Under the pieces are notes generated by a model. It was not told where the DNA came from, did not search any database, and was given only the letters and a program-made list of their open reading frames with translations. A stretch of 64,000 bases of DNA, taken from Paenibacillus pectinilyticus. GTDB taxonomy: Bacteria > Bacillota > Bacilli > Paenibacillales > NBRC-103111. Of the stretch, positions 1-9,635 are shown piece after piece. The stretch's first letter is position 1, and every line of letters begins with the position of its first letter. Made by a program: the position numbers and the translations under genes. The stretch spans positions 736,433-800,432 of the forward strand of contig NZ_LYPC01000027.1 of the NCBI RefSeq assembly GCF_001700435.1, in the 5' to 3' direction.

Positions 1-215
1 CCATCAACCATACCGATCATACGACCATACTGCTGGTTACCCATGACGCTCTCGCGGCTAGCTACTGTCACCGGGTCGTATTCATCAAGGATGGTCGGCT
101 CTACAATGAATTTTACCGGGGGGACAACCGGCAGGCCTTCTTCCAACAGATTATTAATATGCTTTCACTAATGGGAGGGAATGCACATGAGCTTTCACCG
201 CATCGTGTCAATTAA
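1..215 (+). CDS. BceA-type ABC transporter ATP-binding protein (3' end only)
   Basis: Only the last 70 codons are in the window, read from base 3 to the TAA at 213-215; the start lies upstream. The fragment carries the H-loop (LLVTHD) and ends in the tail typical of BceA/YtsC ATPases (LYNEFYRGDNRQAFFQQI, then a leucine-rich stretch and Gly-Gly). BceA powers its BceB permease partner, which removes peptide antibiotics such as bacitracin from their lipid target and signals to a dedicated kinase. A BceB-type permease begins 64 bases downstream, so the pair is almost certainly one operon. The BceRS-type two-component genes that usually sit upstream are outside the window. Family assignment rests on the tail and on the neighbour. 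Confidence 0.85.
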   Translation, partial: INHTDHTTILLVTHDALAASYCHRVVFIKDGRLYNEFYRGDNRQAFFQQIINMLSLMGGNAHELSPHRVN

Positions 216-279
216 GGGGAGTTCCCGCATTATCCCGTCCATGATGACCATTACGGTAATAGGTCGGGAGGGCCAATAA

Positions 280-2166
280 ATGACGTTGCGACAATTTGCC
301 TTCCGCAATGTTAGCAGGAACAAACGGACGTATGCTGCTTTTTTTCTGAGCAGCACGTTTTCGGTGATGATCTTTTTCATGTACGCTGTTTTTATTTTTC
401 ACCCTGCCATTCGAAATTCCGGATTTAATTGGTCGGCGGTTCAGGCAATGAGGGTTGCGGAATATATCGTCTATGTGTTCTCCATCTTTTTCGTATTCTA
501 CTCCGTCAGTGCCTTCTTGAAATCCCGCAAACGGGAATTCGGCGTCCTCATCATGCACGGCATGACCTACAATCAACTGCGAGGAATCGTCTTTATCGAA
601 AACATGCTGATCGGTTTCGCTTCCATTGTGGCAGGTCTTGCCGCCGGTATGCTGTTCGCCAGGCTATTCATGATGATCGGAGCGGATGTGATGCAGATGA
701 GCCCGCTGCCATACTACATGCCAAGCAAAGCAATTTTGCTCACACTGACCGCATTCGTGCTGTTGTTTCTCTTCATCTCCGCGTTCACTGCCGCATTCGT
801 ACGGGCCAGCAAGCCGATCGATCTGCTGAAAGGCGGTGCCAAACCGAAGCCGGAACCTAAATCATCCGTTTTTCTTTCAATTACAGCGTTCTGCCTTCTT
901 CTTACCGGATACATCATATCGTTCATGGCCAAAGGCGTCACGGTCGTTTTCGCTCTTTTGCCGGTCACGGTCATCGTCATCATCGGTATTTACTTGTTGT
1001 ACACACAGTTGAGCGTGTTTGTGATGCGCACTTTAAGAAGCAACCGCTCTGTCTTTTTGCACAAAACGAATGTGCTCGTTTTTTCTGACATGGCTTACCG
1101 CATGAAGGACAACGCCCGCATGTTCTTTCTCGTGACGATCGTTTCGACAGTTGCCATCTGCGCCATGGGCGGCTTGATGGGATTTCTGGAAACCATCCAC
1201 AAACAAATCTCGGATGCGTACCCGTTCGCCTATACTTACATTCAAACCACCGGCGAGGCTAAGCAAGCAGCTTCTCAAACGAGAATAATCGAGCAAGTGC
1301 TCAAAGAACGTGGAATTCGTTATGATACATGGTCCATCCATATTGCGAATTTCGATTCGATAGATGGACAATCATTGAACTTTATCCGCTTGTCCGAATA
1401 TACCCAACTTGCCAATGCCTTGGATTACCCGATCCTGTCGCTGCAAGGAAATGAAGCTGCGGCCATTTGGACCATGAAAAACCGGCCGTTTCCGGAACAG
1501 GAGTGGTCAGTAAAGGGAACATCGCTTACACTCAGCATGAAACAAACCATCGGAAAAGCCGTCACGCCTCCCATTGTCGATGAACCGCTGTTGATCGTTC
1601 CGGATCGGATACTTGATTCGTTTGGCAATCCGAGAAAAGATCAGCTGTTAACCGCGTACGATACGGACAGCGCCGATTCAACGGCGGACACGGGGGAGGC
1701 CATCGCTCATGAGCTCGGAAATGCACAAACCTCCGGTTTTTGGTTCGTATCTGCTGCCTATCTGGAGGAACAGATGAAGCGGACCTATAATCTGATGCTT
1801 TTCGTAGGATTGTTCGTCAGTTGCGTATTTTTTATTGCATCGGGAAGCTTTCTATATTTCCGGCTGTTTACCGACCTGAACGATGACAAGATGAAGTACC
1901 GTTCCATAACGAAGATCGGGTTGACGGACAAGGAGCTGGAGAAGGTGGCGAATCTACAGATGGCGCTGTTGTTTTTCGTACCGCTTGCGGTCGCGCTCAT
2001 TCACAGCTCGGTAGCTCTTTACGCGCTGCATAACCTGCTTCACTCGCCGGTGATACATTCGGCCATTACGGTCTGCGTCGTTTTCCTTGCCGCGCAATTC
2101 CTGTACTTTTTACTGATCCGTTACCGTTATATAAAGCATTTGAAACAATCAGCGGGCTTTAACTGA
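280..2166 (+). CDS. BceB-type ABC transporter permease (FtsX family)
   Basis: 628 residues, the normal BceB length. It opens with the family signature MTLRQFAFRNVSRNKRTYAA followed by a first membrane helix at about 18-40. Several helices follow to about residue 300, then a large extracellular domain at about 310-500 and the last three helices. The big loop between helices 7 and 8 is the hallmark of Bce permeases and serves as the peptide-sensing part. The start is placed at the ATG at 280, preceded by GGGAGG at 271-276. Together with the ATPase upstream it should form a bacitracin- or lantibiotic-type detoxification and sensing module in the membrane; the peptide it handles cannot be read from sequence. 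A rho-independent terminator follows at 2259. Confidence 0.9.
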   Translation: MTLRQFAFRNVSRNKRTYAAFFLSSTFSVMIFFMYAVFIFHPAIRNSGFNWSAVQAMRVAEYIVYVFSIFFVFYSVSAFLKSRKREFGVLIMHGMTYNQLRGIVFIENMLIGFASIVAGLAAGMLFARLFMMIGADVMQMSPLPYYMPSKAILLTLTAFVLLFLFISAFTAAFVRASKPIDLLKGGAKPKPEPKSSVFLSITAFCLLLTGYIISFMAKGVTVVFALLPVTVIVIIGIYLLYTQLSVFVMRTLRSNRSVFLHKTNVLVFSDMAYRMKDNARMFFLVTIVSTVAICAMGGLMGFLETIHKQISDAYPFAYTYIQTTGEAKQAASQTRIIEQVLKERGIRYDTWSIHIANFDSIDGQSLNFIRLSEYTQLANALDYPILSLQGNEAAAIWTMKNRPFPEQEWSVKGTSLTLSMKQTIGKAVTPPIVDEPLLIVPDRILDSFGNPRKDQLLTAYDTDSADSTADTGEAIAHELGNAQTSGFWFVSAAYLEEQMKRTYNLMLFVGLFVSCVFFIASGSFLYFRLFTDLNDDKMKYRSITKIGLTDKELEKVANLQMALLFFVPLAVALIHSSVALYALHNLLHSPVIHSAITVCVVFLAAQFLYFLLIRYRYIKHLKQSAGFN

Positions 2167-2258
2167 TGGCTCCTATTGCTGATAAGAAGCAATGAATAAT
2201 TAGTTTAGCCATTTCTATCGTGGATTTCTTTACATTCTAATCCATTCTGAAACAACTT

Positions 2259-2307
2259 AAACGGAGCGCCGCAGATGCAGATTTGCAGGCTCCGTTTTCT
2301 AATTTTT
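2259..2307 (+). terminator. Rho-independent terminator after the BceAB-type genes
   Basis: AAACGGAGC (2259-2267) pairs with GCTCCGTTT (2289-2297), with extra TGCA pairing possible inside, followed by a T-rich run. It lies in the 303-base gap between the BceB-type gene and the next response regulator. The rest of that gap holds only a possible promoter near 2378. The right arm and tail nearly repeat the terminator at 14644. Confidence 0.75.
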
Positions 2308-2377
2308 GAAATATCACAACAGTCATATCAGACCAGAAATAGTAGGATCCCCCCTGCAGCATTTTCCCAAAAACTCT

Positions 2378-2383
2378 TATAAT
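2378..2383 (+). promoter_or_regulatory. Possible -10 box for the GH74 locus
   Basis: A perfect TATAAT at 2378-2383 lies 87 bases before the response-regulator start. I see no good -35 at 16-18 bases, so the promoter may need an activator, plausibly the encoded AraC-type regulator itself. Confidence 0.35.
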
Positions 2384-2469
2384 AGAAGAAGGTATGTGCA
2401 ACGATAGAAGGTTATTTCTGTATGTCTATTCGATATATTCCTTCAATTTCTAACAAGGAGACTTGCATT

Positions 2470-4086
2470 ATGTATAAATTGGTCATCGTCGATGATGAGC
2501 CTGCAGTCCGGGGAGGGCTCAGCAAATTCGTGGAGTGGAGTAACTATGGGATTTTTCTTGCCGGAACTGCAGATGATGGAGATACGGGATTAGAATTGAT
2601 CGAGCGAGTGAAACCAGATATCGTGCTGACGGATGTGATGATGCCGGTCATGGACGGTATACGAATGTCGAGGGAGATTCGAGAGCGGCTTCCTGAGACG
2701 AAAATCGTATTTATCAGTGGCCACAATGAAGCCAACCTGTTGCGTTCGGCCTTGCAGGTTCATGCTGCCGATTATATTTTCAAACCAGTCAAACGAACGG
2801 AGCTCCAAAAGGTGATTGAAGGTGTCGTACGAGACTTGCGTGCGGAAGAGAAGGAGCGGCAGCGCCTGAAAGACATGGAGGTCAAATTGACCCAGAGTAT
2901 GCCACTGCTTAGGGAGAAATTTTTGATGGCGTTGATCCAAGATGGGGAGGCAAAGCCAGAGGTGCTGCGGGAAAGAGCTTCGTTTCTCAATCTGGAACTG
3001 CCGCTTGAAACACCATATCTCGTACTCGTTATAACCATTGACGATGCAAGGGAAGTTCTAGGTAATCGTTCGGAGAGGGACAAGCAGTTGTTGTCGTACT
3101 CACTCTTGAACGTGGTTCAAGAACTGATTGATCAGTACCTGCATGGGTATGCTTTTGAGAACAGAGCGGCTGAGTTCGTTGGACTGTTAGTGCTTGATGA
3201 TCCGATGAAAGACCCGGAAGCAACGCTGCTCTTGCTGGCAGAGGAAATTCGCGACAATCTGAAGCGCTGGCTGAATATTAGCGTTACGATTGGAGTAGGC
3301 GAACGTGCCGATTCGATTCGGATGCTTCCAGCATCTTTCCGGCATGCACGCGATGCGGCGGACCAAAAGTGGTACATGGGCAAGAATCAAGTGATCACGA
3401 TGGACAGTTTAGAAGTTGGCGCTGCCAGTCCGATTCGGTTCGATAGCAGTCAGATTGAGCGACTGATATCCGTGCTGAAATCGGGGGAAAAGCAACCATT
3501 GGAGTTGGAAATGGAAAGCATTCTCGAGCCACTGGCGCAATTTCGCAAGGATGGCTTTAAATATGGCAGGCAGGTTGGACTGCAAATGATCGCTCTCGCC
3601 GGCAGGTTGCTGCTTGACCTTAATTTGCTTACCCACGAGAAAGAAGAGGAGGAAGCGTTGGCGCTAGATCGACTCCTGAAACTGGAAACGATGGATGAGT
3701 TAAAAACCTTTGTAAGCGATTACCTATATCGCATATGCTGCTGGATTCAGGAGAAGCGGAGCGGACGATCGAGTAATGTGATTGAACAGATTCAGAAGTT
3801 TATTTCCGAGAATTACGCCAAGAATTTGGCCATCGCTGAGATCGCTGCTTACGTTTACCTCAGTCAGACTTACGTCAGTTTATTGTTCAAGCAGGAGACT
3901 GGCGAGACGATTTACGAATATTTGATGAAAGTCCGTATTGCGAAAGCAAAGGAATTGCTGGCAGATCCTCGCATCAAATTCTACGAAGTGTGCGAGCTGG
4001 TCGGCTATACGGATCCAAGCTATTTCAGCAAGCTGTTCAAGAAGATGACCGGGCTTACGCCAAGCGCTTATCGGGATCAACAATAG
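2470..4086 (+). CDS. YesN-type response regulator (REC + AraC HTH)
   Basis: 538 residues. The receiver domain (about 3-120) has the acidic pair D8/D9, the phosphoacceptor D55 in IVLTDVMMP and the conserved K in FKPVK. A long helical linker (about 130-420) leads to two AraC helix-turn-helix units in the last 100 residues (ending GLTPSAYRDQQ). I chose the ATG at 2470 because AAGGAG sits at 2455-2460; an in-frame ATG at 2422 would add 16 residues with no ribosome site. The partner kinase gene starts 38 bases downstream, and importer and secreted enzyme genes follow. Phosphorylated by that kinase, it would activate the polysaccharide uptake genes at 6018-14567. Confidence 0.9.
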   Translation: MYKLVIVDDEPAVRGGLSKFVEWSNYGIFLAGTADDGDTGLELIERVKPDIVLTDVMMPVMDGIRMSREIRERLPETKIVFISGHNEANLLRSALQVHAADYIFKPVKRTELQKVIEGVVRDLRAEEKERQRLKDMEVKLTQSMPLLREKFLMALIQDGEAKPEVLRERASFLNLELPLETPYLVLVITIDDAREVLGNRSERDKQLLSYSLLNVVQELIDQYLHGYAFENRAAEFVGLLVLDDPMKDPEATLLLLAEEIRDNLKRWLNISVTIGVGERADSIRMLPASFRHARDAADQKWYMGKNQVITMDSLEVGAASPIRFDSSQIERLISVLKSGEKQPLELEMESILEPLAQFRKDGFKYGRQVGLQMIALAGRLLLDLNLLTHEKEEEEALALDRLLKLETMDELKTFVSDYLYRICCWIQEKRSGRSSNVIEQIQKFISENYAKNLAIAEIAAYVYLSQTYVSLLFKQETGETIYEYLMKVRIAKAKELLADPRIKFYEVCELVGYTDPSYFSKLFKKMTGLTPSAYRDQQ

Positions 4087-4123
4087 GAGATAAAGTGTTT
4101 AGCATTCAAAAGGGGTTGATCCA

Positions 4124-5926
4124 GTGAGTGGGGTTTTGCAAAAAAGAAGGATTCGTCCCTCTAATTTGTGGGAAGGCGTTGTAGCGGCCAGAAGGTGGAT
4201 GCTTGCCTACGGTCTGATGATTTTCCTGCCCGTATGTGTGATGTTGTTCGTGTATTATGAACAATCCTCCCGGATTTTGCAGGAGGAGGTGACCCAGACC
4301 ATGCAGCAGACGTTGAAACAGGCAGGTATTAATTTAAGCTCGCGGCTCAACTATGTAGTGAATTCCTCCAATTCTATCTTTATGAACAATAAACTGTATG
4401 AAAATTTGGATCCCGCTTCTCCAATTATCGAGCGCATCGCGCAGTCAAAGGAGCTGCGCAATTTGCTAGAATCGGTGCAATCGGCACCAGACATTGTCAG
4501 GGCGCGAGTTTTTACCGATCCGGGGAATTTATACGGATTCGATTTATTGAATCTTTTTCCGCTAGATAGCTTAAAAGATCGCCCATGGACCAATGAGGTC
4601 ATGAACGCTAGCGGCAGTATCGTGTGGACGGGCATCTACGAAGAAAACTATCTGGACTCGGGATCAGCACGGATTCTTTCCTGTGCGCGATTGCTGAGAC
4701 ATCCGCGAAATTTTGCTCAGAGTCTGGGTGTGCTTATGCTTGACGTTCCTGAGAAGATGCTCTCTGACATAATTTCCGAGCTTAATTTTCCAGCACAAAG
4801 TCGTGTATATATCGTGGATCGCAGTGGGACTATCATTTACAGCGCGGAGCAATCGGTCATCGGCACCAAGACTACCCTTGCGAGTGAATCTGATGAAGGA
4901 ATCATCAAACGGTCTGAAAACGGTGTAGACGTGTTTGAAGTGCGTGCACCCATCCGAGCTGCGGATTGGCGTCTCGTGCTGGAGGTGCCCAAGACTGACC
5001 TGACCCATCGCACAACCACATTAAGTCAGTGGTCTGGCATCGCGACGGTCGTTGGCATGACGATCATGTTTTTGATCCTTGTGTTCATGTTATTGGCGTT
5101 TGTTATTAATGGGATGAACCGTCGAATCAAATCGGTCGTCAAGACGATCCGCACGGAAGGTGTTGAAGGGCTGGAGGAGCCGGGAGGCGACTTTCGGTTA
5201 CTTGAGCGAGTTGTCGATCATTTGGTGCATCGCGTGAAGGATTTGATGGAGGAGGCCTACCGTTCGAAAATGCTGGAGCGAGAGGCTGAACTACGTGCGC
5301 TGCAAGCGCAGATCAATCCGCATTTCCTCTATAATACGCTGGATACCATTAATTGGTTGGCGATTTCTCGCGAAGCCGATGATATTAGCCACCTGATTGA
5401 GAGTCTGTCTGATTATTTTCGGCTTAGCCTGAATAAAGGGAAGGATCATGTCTTCGTAGTGGATGAGCTTGAGCTCGCGAGAGTCTATTTAGAAATTCAA
5501 CAGAACCGCTTCCCTTCCACATTTGAGTTCGTCATTAAAGCGGATTCGGAGGCGAGTCGTTGTGTCATTCCGAAGCTGACGCTGCAACCCATCGTTGAGA
5601 ATGCGCTGCTCCACGGCATACGCAAAAATAAAGGGAAAATCGGAATCATTCACATTCACGCGAAGCGGTGTGGAGACGTGCTCGAAATTACCATCCAAGA
5701 TAATGGGATTGGCATGGACGAGCAACTTGCTTCCAGTCTATTGTCGTCTTCGCGCTCTTTGCTGCAAACGGAAGGAAGCGGCAGCTCGTATGGTCTATAC
5801 AATGTGAACGAGAGAATCAAGCTTATGGCTGGTTCCGATTATGGACTGACAGTCCGTTCACGTCTAGGGGAAGGCACTGAGGTGAGCGTTCGTCTCAAGG
5901 CGATGCAAGAGGAACAAAGTAAGTAG
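4124..5926 (+). CDS. YesM-type sensor histidine kinase
   Basis: 600 residues, starting at GTG 4124 behind AAAGGGG. Topology: helix 1 at about 29-47, an extracellular Cache-like sensor region to about 300, helix 2 at about 305-330, HAMP-like linker, then the His_kinase domain with the phosphorylatable H400 in QINPHFLYNTLD. The HATPase domain follows, with N-box LQPIVENALLHGI, G1 box DNGIGMD and a YGLYNVNERIKLM G2 region. This is the usual partner of AraC-type regulators in sugar uptake loci. It probably senses an extracellular oligosaccharide or the loaded binding protein and phosphorylates the regulator encoded just upstream. Confidence 0.92.
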   Translation: MSGVLQKRRIRPSNLWEGVVAARRWMLAYGLMIFLPVCVMLFVYYEQSSRILQEEVTQTMQQTLKQAGINLSSRLNYVVNSSNSIFMNNKLYENLDPASPIIERIAQSKELRNLLESVQSAPDIVRARVFTDPGNLYGFDLLNLFPLDSLKDRPWTNEVMNASGSIVWTGIYEENYLDSGSARILSCARLLRHPRNFAQSLGVLMLDVPEKMLSDIISELNFPAQSRVYIVDRSGTIIYSAEQSVIGTKTTLASESDEGIIKRSENGVDVFEVRAPIRAADWRLVLEVPKTDLTHRTTTLSQWSGIATVVGMTIMFLILVFMLLAFVINGMNRRIKSVVKTIRTEGVEGLEEPGGDFRLLERVVDHLVHRVKDLMEEAYRSKMLEREAELRALQAQINPHFLYNTLDTINWLAISREADDISHLIESLSDYFRLSLNKGKDHVFVVDELELARVYLEIQQNRFPSTFEFVIKADSEASRCVIPKLTLQPIVENALLHGIRKNKGKIGIIHIHAKRCGDVLEITIQDNGIGMDEQLASSLLSSSRSLLQTEGSGSSYGLYNVNERIKLMAGSDYGLTVRSRLGEGTEVSVRLKAMQEEQSK

Positions 5927-6017
5927 GATAGGACTAGAAAGTGTCGGATTACCCTCTACATGACGCATTCTCCTGTAGGTACAATTAAGGCATAAGTGCA
6001 GGAGGTGCAACCACAAT

Positions 6018-6983
6018 ATGAGCGAAATCATCACACATTTGAATGGGAAGGCAGAGCAGACCAGGCTTTCTCGCAAGCGAGAAGGCAGATGGCGAAGGGT
6101 ATGGCGGAACCTCGATACGTATGTACTTTTGGTGCCCGGGCTGATCCTATTGCTGTTGTTCAAATACACACCGATGTACGGAGTCTTAATCGCTTTTCAA
6201 GACTTCAACATTTTTGAGGGGATCAGAGGCAGCCAATGGGTCGGATTGGAGCAGTTCCGAAAGCTCATGCAATCGGCAGAATTTATGCAAGTGTTCACGA
6301 ATACATTGCTCATCAGTATTTACAAAATTGTGTTGCTGTTTCCGATACCGATCCTGATCGCGCTGCTGCTAAACGAAATTCGGTTCCCAGCGTTCAAACG
6401 AACCATCCAGACGATTATCTACATGCCTCACTTCTTATCCTGGGTCATAATCTCTGGCTTGTTCATGACGATCTTGTCCCCTTCTGACGGACTTGTTAAT
6501 ACAGTCATCCATTGGTTCGGCGGCGAATCCATACGTTTTTTTATGGACAACCACGTATTTAGAAGCGTCGTCGTGTTCACGGCAGGCTGGAAGGAGATCG
6601 GCTGGAACGCGATCATCTTCATCGCTGCCTTAGCGAGTGTCGAGCAGGAGCAGTATGAGGCGGCTTCCATCGACGGTGCGAATCGCTTGCAGCAGATGTG
6701 GCATATCTCGCTTCCCGGCATAGTGCCAACGATTATCCTGATGCTCATTCTCCGCCTTGGTATGGTGCTGGATGCAGGCACAGAGCAGATCCTGACCATG
6801 TATAACCCTACTGTCTACGCATCCGGTGATGTGATCGGTACGTTTGTTTACCGAATAGGTCTCGGAAAGATGGATTACAGCTTCAGCACAGCAGTCGGCC
6901 TTTTCAATTCGGTCGTTGGCTTTATTCTCATCATCTCCGGCAACTGGCTCAGCAAAAAAACGCTGAACCGCGGAATATGGTAG
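6018..6983 (+). CDS. Sugar ABC transporter permease, LplB/YteP type
   Basis: 321 residues with a cytoplasmic lead, a first helix at about 37-55 (YVLLVPGLILLLLFKYTPMY) and five more. The EAA loop that contacts the ATPase is seen as EAASIDGANRLQQMWHISLP. The N-terminal motif KYTPMYGVLIAFQDFN is typical of the LplB branch of carbohydrate uptake permeases. AGGAGGTG at 6001-6008 precedes the ATG. The second permease begins 11 bases after this stop and the binding protein follows, so the three form one importer. No ATPase is encoded here. A possible -10 box (TACAAT at 5980-5985) in the 91-base gap after the kinase could give an internal promoter. Confidence 0.93.
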   Translation: MSEIITHLNGKAEQTRLSRKREGRWRRVWRNLDTYVLLVPGLILLLLFKYTPMYGVLIAFQDFNIFEGIRGSQWVGLEQFRKLMQSAEFMQVFTNTLLISIYKIVLLFPIPILIALLLNEIRFPAFKRTIQTIIYMPHFLSWVIISGLFMTILSPSDGLVNTVIHWFGGESIRFFMDNHVFRSVVVFTAGWKEIGWNAIIFIAALASVEQEQYEAASIDGANRLQQMWHISLPGIVPTIILMLILRLGMVLDAGTEQILTMYNPTVYASGDVIGTFVYRIGLGKMDYSFSTAVGLFNSVVGFILIISGNWLSKKTLNRGIW

Positions 6984-6994
6984 GGAGGCCTGAC

Positions 6995-7876
6995 ATGCAA
7001 ATTCGTAAAAGAACATTCAGCGACTGGGTATTAGATAGTTTCGTCTACGGCTTCATGATCGTGTTAGGCCTAATTACGTTATTGCCGATGATCCACGTAT
7101 TCTCCAAATCCGTCAGCTCGGACTGGGCGCTTGTATCGGGACGTGTGAATCTGCTGCCGGTAGGCTTTCAGCTGGATACGCTCCTAAAAGTCGCAACCTC
7201 TTATGCATTTGGCCGGGCATTCGCTATTTCGGTCATCGTGACCGTCGTTGGGACCCTATTGAGCATAGTGGTGACCGCCATTACAGCCTATCCGCTATCT
7301 AAGAGGCATTTGCCCGGTATCTCGGGAATTATGGTCTTGTTCGTTTTCACGATGCTATTTAACGGAGGACTTATTCCGAATTACCTGCTAATTCGCGATC
7401 TGCATTTGTTAAACAATTTATGGTCGCTCATTTTACCTGCCATGATTAGTGTGTTCAACATGCTGGTCATCAAGAGCTATTATGAAGGACTTCCCGAAGC
7501 ACTTGAAGAATCGGCGCGAATGGATGGAGCCAAAACGTATGTGATTTTGTTCCGTATCATTTTACCGCTTAGTATGCCTGTACTCGCTGCGATCGCCTTG
7601 TTCTATGCTGTAGGCTTTTGGAACGATTACTTCAGTCCGATGCTGTACATTAGTGATCCCTTATTGAAAACGCTTCAACTGCATCTGCGCGATATCGTAA
7701 TGGAGAACGATACGGCGAACGCGCTCAACAAGTCGGCAGACGATCTGATGAATATGTCACCAGAAAGTATTCGCGCCGCTACCGTAGTGGCCTCTACCGT
7801 GCCTATCCTTCTCGTCTATCCGTTCCTTCAGAAATATTTTATTAAGGGTGTATTGATTGGTTCCGTCAAAGGCTAA
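6995..7876 (+). CDS. Sugar ABC transporter permease, YtcP type
   Basis: 293 residues from the ATG at 6995, chosen because AGGGAGG at 6982-6988 fits it; an ATG at 6977 would overlap the previous gene. Helices are spread over the length, with the family motif TMLFNGGLIPNYLLIRDL and the EAA loop EESARMDGAKTYVILFRIILP. This is the MalG-like half of the importer and pairs with the LplB-type permease upstream to form the membrane channel. Its own downstream gene is the substrate-binding lipoprotein. Confidence 0.93.
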   Translation: MQIRKRTFSDWVLDSFVYGFMIVLGLITLLPMIHVFSKSVSSDWALVSGRVNLLPVGFQLDTLLKVATSYAFGRAFAISVIVTVVGTLLSIVVTAITAYPLSKRHLPGISGIMVLFVFTMLFNGGLIPNYLLIRDLHLLNNLWSLILPAMISVFNMLVIKSYYEGLPEALEESARMDGAKTYVILFRIILPLSMPVLAAIALFYAVGFWNDYFSPMLYISDPLLKTLQLHLRDIVMENDTANALNKSADDLMNMSPESIRAATVVASTVPILLVYPFLQKYFIKGVLIGSVKG

Positions 7877-7951
7877 TGCTGCATTAACGCCGGCGGAATC
7901 CACCGCTGCTTAATGATATATTTCACATCATATATAGGAGGGTTTAAAAAA

Positions 7952-9490
7952 ATGAAGAAAACAATGAAATGGGCTGCACTCCCTGTCGCAGTCAGTCTGA
8001 TGCTGCTTACCGCTTGTGGTACAAGTAGCGGAGGAGAGACTAGCAGCTCCCCAACGCCAGCCCCATCCACACAGCCAGCGACAGCTGGACCAAAGCCTGA
8101 ACTGAAAGCGCTTATGCGTTTGGCTCCTAACTTCGCTAAAGATCCAATCGCCGCAATGCTGGAAGAGAAGACCGGGTACAAAGTCAATTACGAAGCCCTC
8201 CCGGTCGATAAACCGGAGGACAAACTCAATCTGCTCATTGCTTCTTCGGAACCTTATGATATTGTCTCGACAGCTGGGGACAGCAGTTCCAAAGCGATCT
8301 ATGCCGATTATGCCAAAAAAGGTGCGTTGGTCGATCTCACTCCGCTCATTGAAAAGTACGGTAAAAACATCAAAGCCTCGTTGTCCAAAGAGACACTGGA
8401 AATGGCCAAAGTCGACGGGAAAATCTATGCGATTCCGACGCGAACCCTTGAATCCGTTGGCACGAGCCTGATGATCCGAAAGGATTGGTTGGATAAGTTG
8501 GGGCTGAAAGTACCAACGACACTTGACGAGCTGACGGTTGTCCTCAAGGCGTTTAAAGAGAAGGATCCTGGTGGTAACGGAGCTAAAAATATTCCGATGT
8601 CTATCAAGGGTGACAATCCATTGGTTGACAACCTTGTAGGTGCCTTCGGCATGGTCAACGATTGGAACGATGTGAACGGTAAGCTGGTCCCCCGTGCGAT
8701 GAATCCTGCGCTTAAGGAATATTTGACTTATATGACTGATCTTTATAAGCAAGGCTTGCTGGATCAAGAGTTTGCGATTAACAAGGATGCAACGGTGAAA
8801 GAGAAGTTTACAAACGGCAAAGCGGGTGCGATCGTGTTGCATTGGGCTGACATCCCAACGATTGATGATGCACTGAAGAAAAACTTCCCGAATGCCACCT
8901 ATGCCTACATTCCGGCATTGATTGGCAAGAACGGCCAGGCAGGTCTGGCACAATCATCGGGATTCGATCGGTTGACATTCATACCGAAAGCGTCTAAACA
9001 TCCGGAAGATGCGATCAAGTGGATGGACGCCAAGTTGGACCCAGCTACGTTCAAAAACATGGCGATCGGCGTAGAGGGCACGCACCATACCGTGAAAGAC
9101 GGAAATTATTACCCGATTTTGCCTATCTTCAATGACGAGCGAGGAACGGCCAGCAACTATTTGACCGGTATCGACGAAGCCAAATATCCGATCTACTGGC
9201 AGGCTCGCGTACGCAAAGATGATCGACTCTACAAGGGCTGGGAGTTTCTGAACAAATTACAAAAGCCAGAAGTGTTCAAGCAGAACCCGCTGGGATTAGC
9301 ACCTTACTTCCCGAATTACTCCAAGGAAAATGCACAGCTTAACCAAATGGTCAACGACTATGCGGTCAAGATCATTGTTGGCGGCGAACAGCTTACAGGC
9401 TTCGATGCCTTTACGGATAAATACAAAAAAGCCGGTGGACAAACGAGCTACGACGAAATTAATGCTTGGTACGTGACCACTCGTAAATAA
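7952..9490 (+). CDS. Extracellular sugar-binding lipoprotein (LplA/YtcQ type)
   Basis: 512 residues. The N-terminus is a lipoprotein signal with lipobox LTAC and lipidated C22, followed by a Ser/Thr/Pro linker. The mature part is a large family-1-type solute-binding protein of the size used with LplB/YtcP permeases. The ATG at 7952 is set by TAGGAGGG at 7935-7942; an ATG at 7913 has no ribosome site and would spoil the signal peptide. The mature protein would capture oligosaccharides outside the membrane and deliver them to the permeases upstream. Given the GH74-like enzyme downstream, xyloglucan-derived oligosaccharides are the likely ligand, by inference only. Confidence 0.93.
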   Translation: MKKTMKWAALPVAVSLMLLTACGTSSGGETSSSPTPAPSTQPATAGPKPELKALMRLAPNFAKDPIAAMLEEKTGYKVNYEALPVDKPEDKLNLLIASSEPYDIVSTAGDSSSKAIYADYAKKGALVDLTPLIEKYGKNIKASLSKETLEMAKVDGKIYAIPTRTLESVGTSLMIRKDWLDKLGLKVPTTLDELTVVLKAFKEKDPGGNGAKNIPMSIKGDNPLVDNLVGAFGMVNDWNDVNGKLVPRAMNPALKEYLTYMTDLYKQGLLDQEFAINKDATVKEKFTNGKAGAIVLHWADIPTIDDALKKNFPNATYAYIPALIGKNGQAGLAQSSGFDRLTFIPKASKHPEDAIKWMDAKLDPATFKNMAIGVEGTHHTVKDGNYYPILPIFNDERGTASNYLTGIDEAKYPIYWQARVRKDDRLYKGWEFLNKLQKPEVFKQNPLGLAPYFPNYSKENAQLNQMVNDYAVKIIVGGEQLTGFDAFTDKYKKAGGQTSYDEINAWYVTTRK

Positions 9491-9550
9491 CACAGTGCGG
9501 CAGTCTGTCATAACGCTCATGCGACGCAGATTGCCGCTTCTGCTGTGCCA
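9491..9550 (+). terminator. Stem-loop between binding protein and secreted enzyme
   Basis: CACAG (9491) pairs with CTGTG (9543-9547), and GCGGCAGTCTG (9497-9507) with CAGATTGCCGC (9527-9537), with one G-U pair. The T tract is weak, so it probably only reduces read-through into the enzyme gene or stabilises the 3' end of the importer mRNA. Confidence 0.45.
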
Positions 9551-9635
9551 TTTTAGATAAGGATAAGTATGGAAAGGGGGAATGCATGCTGTAAGTCGAG
9601 TAAGTTGGTAATATCCATTATGGGAGGGAATTGGG

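Noticed and set aside
7928..8953. 341-codon open frame antisense to the binding-protein gene
   Set aside because: It has no ribosome site, its protein is rich in Arg, Cys and His in the manner of shadow frames, and the plus strand encodes a clear lipoprotein.
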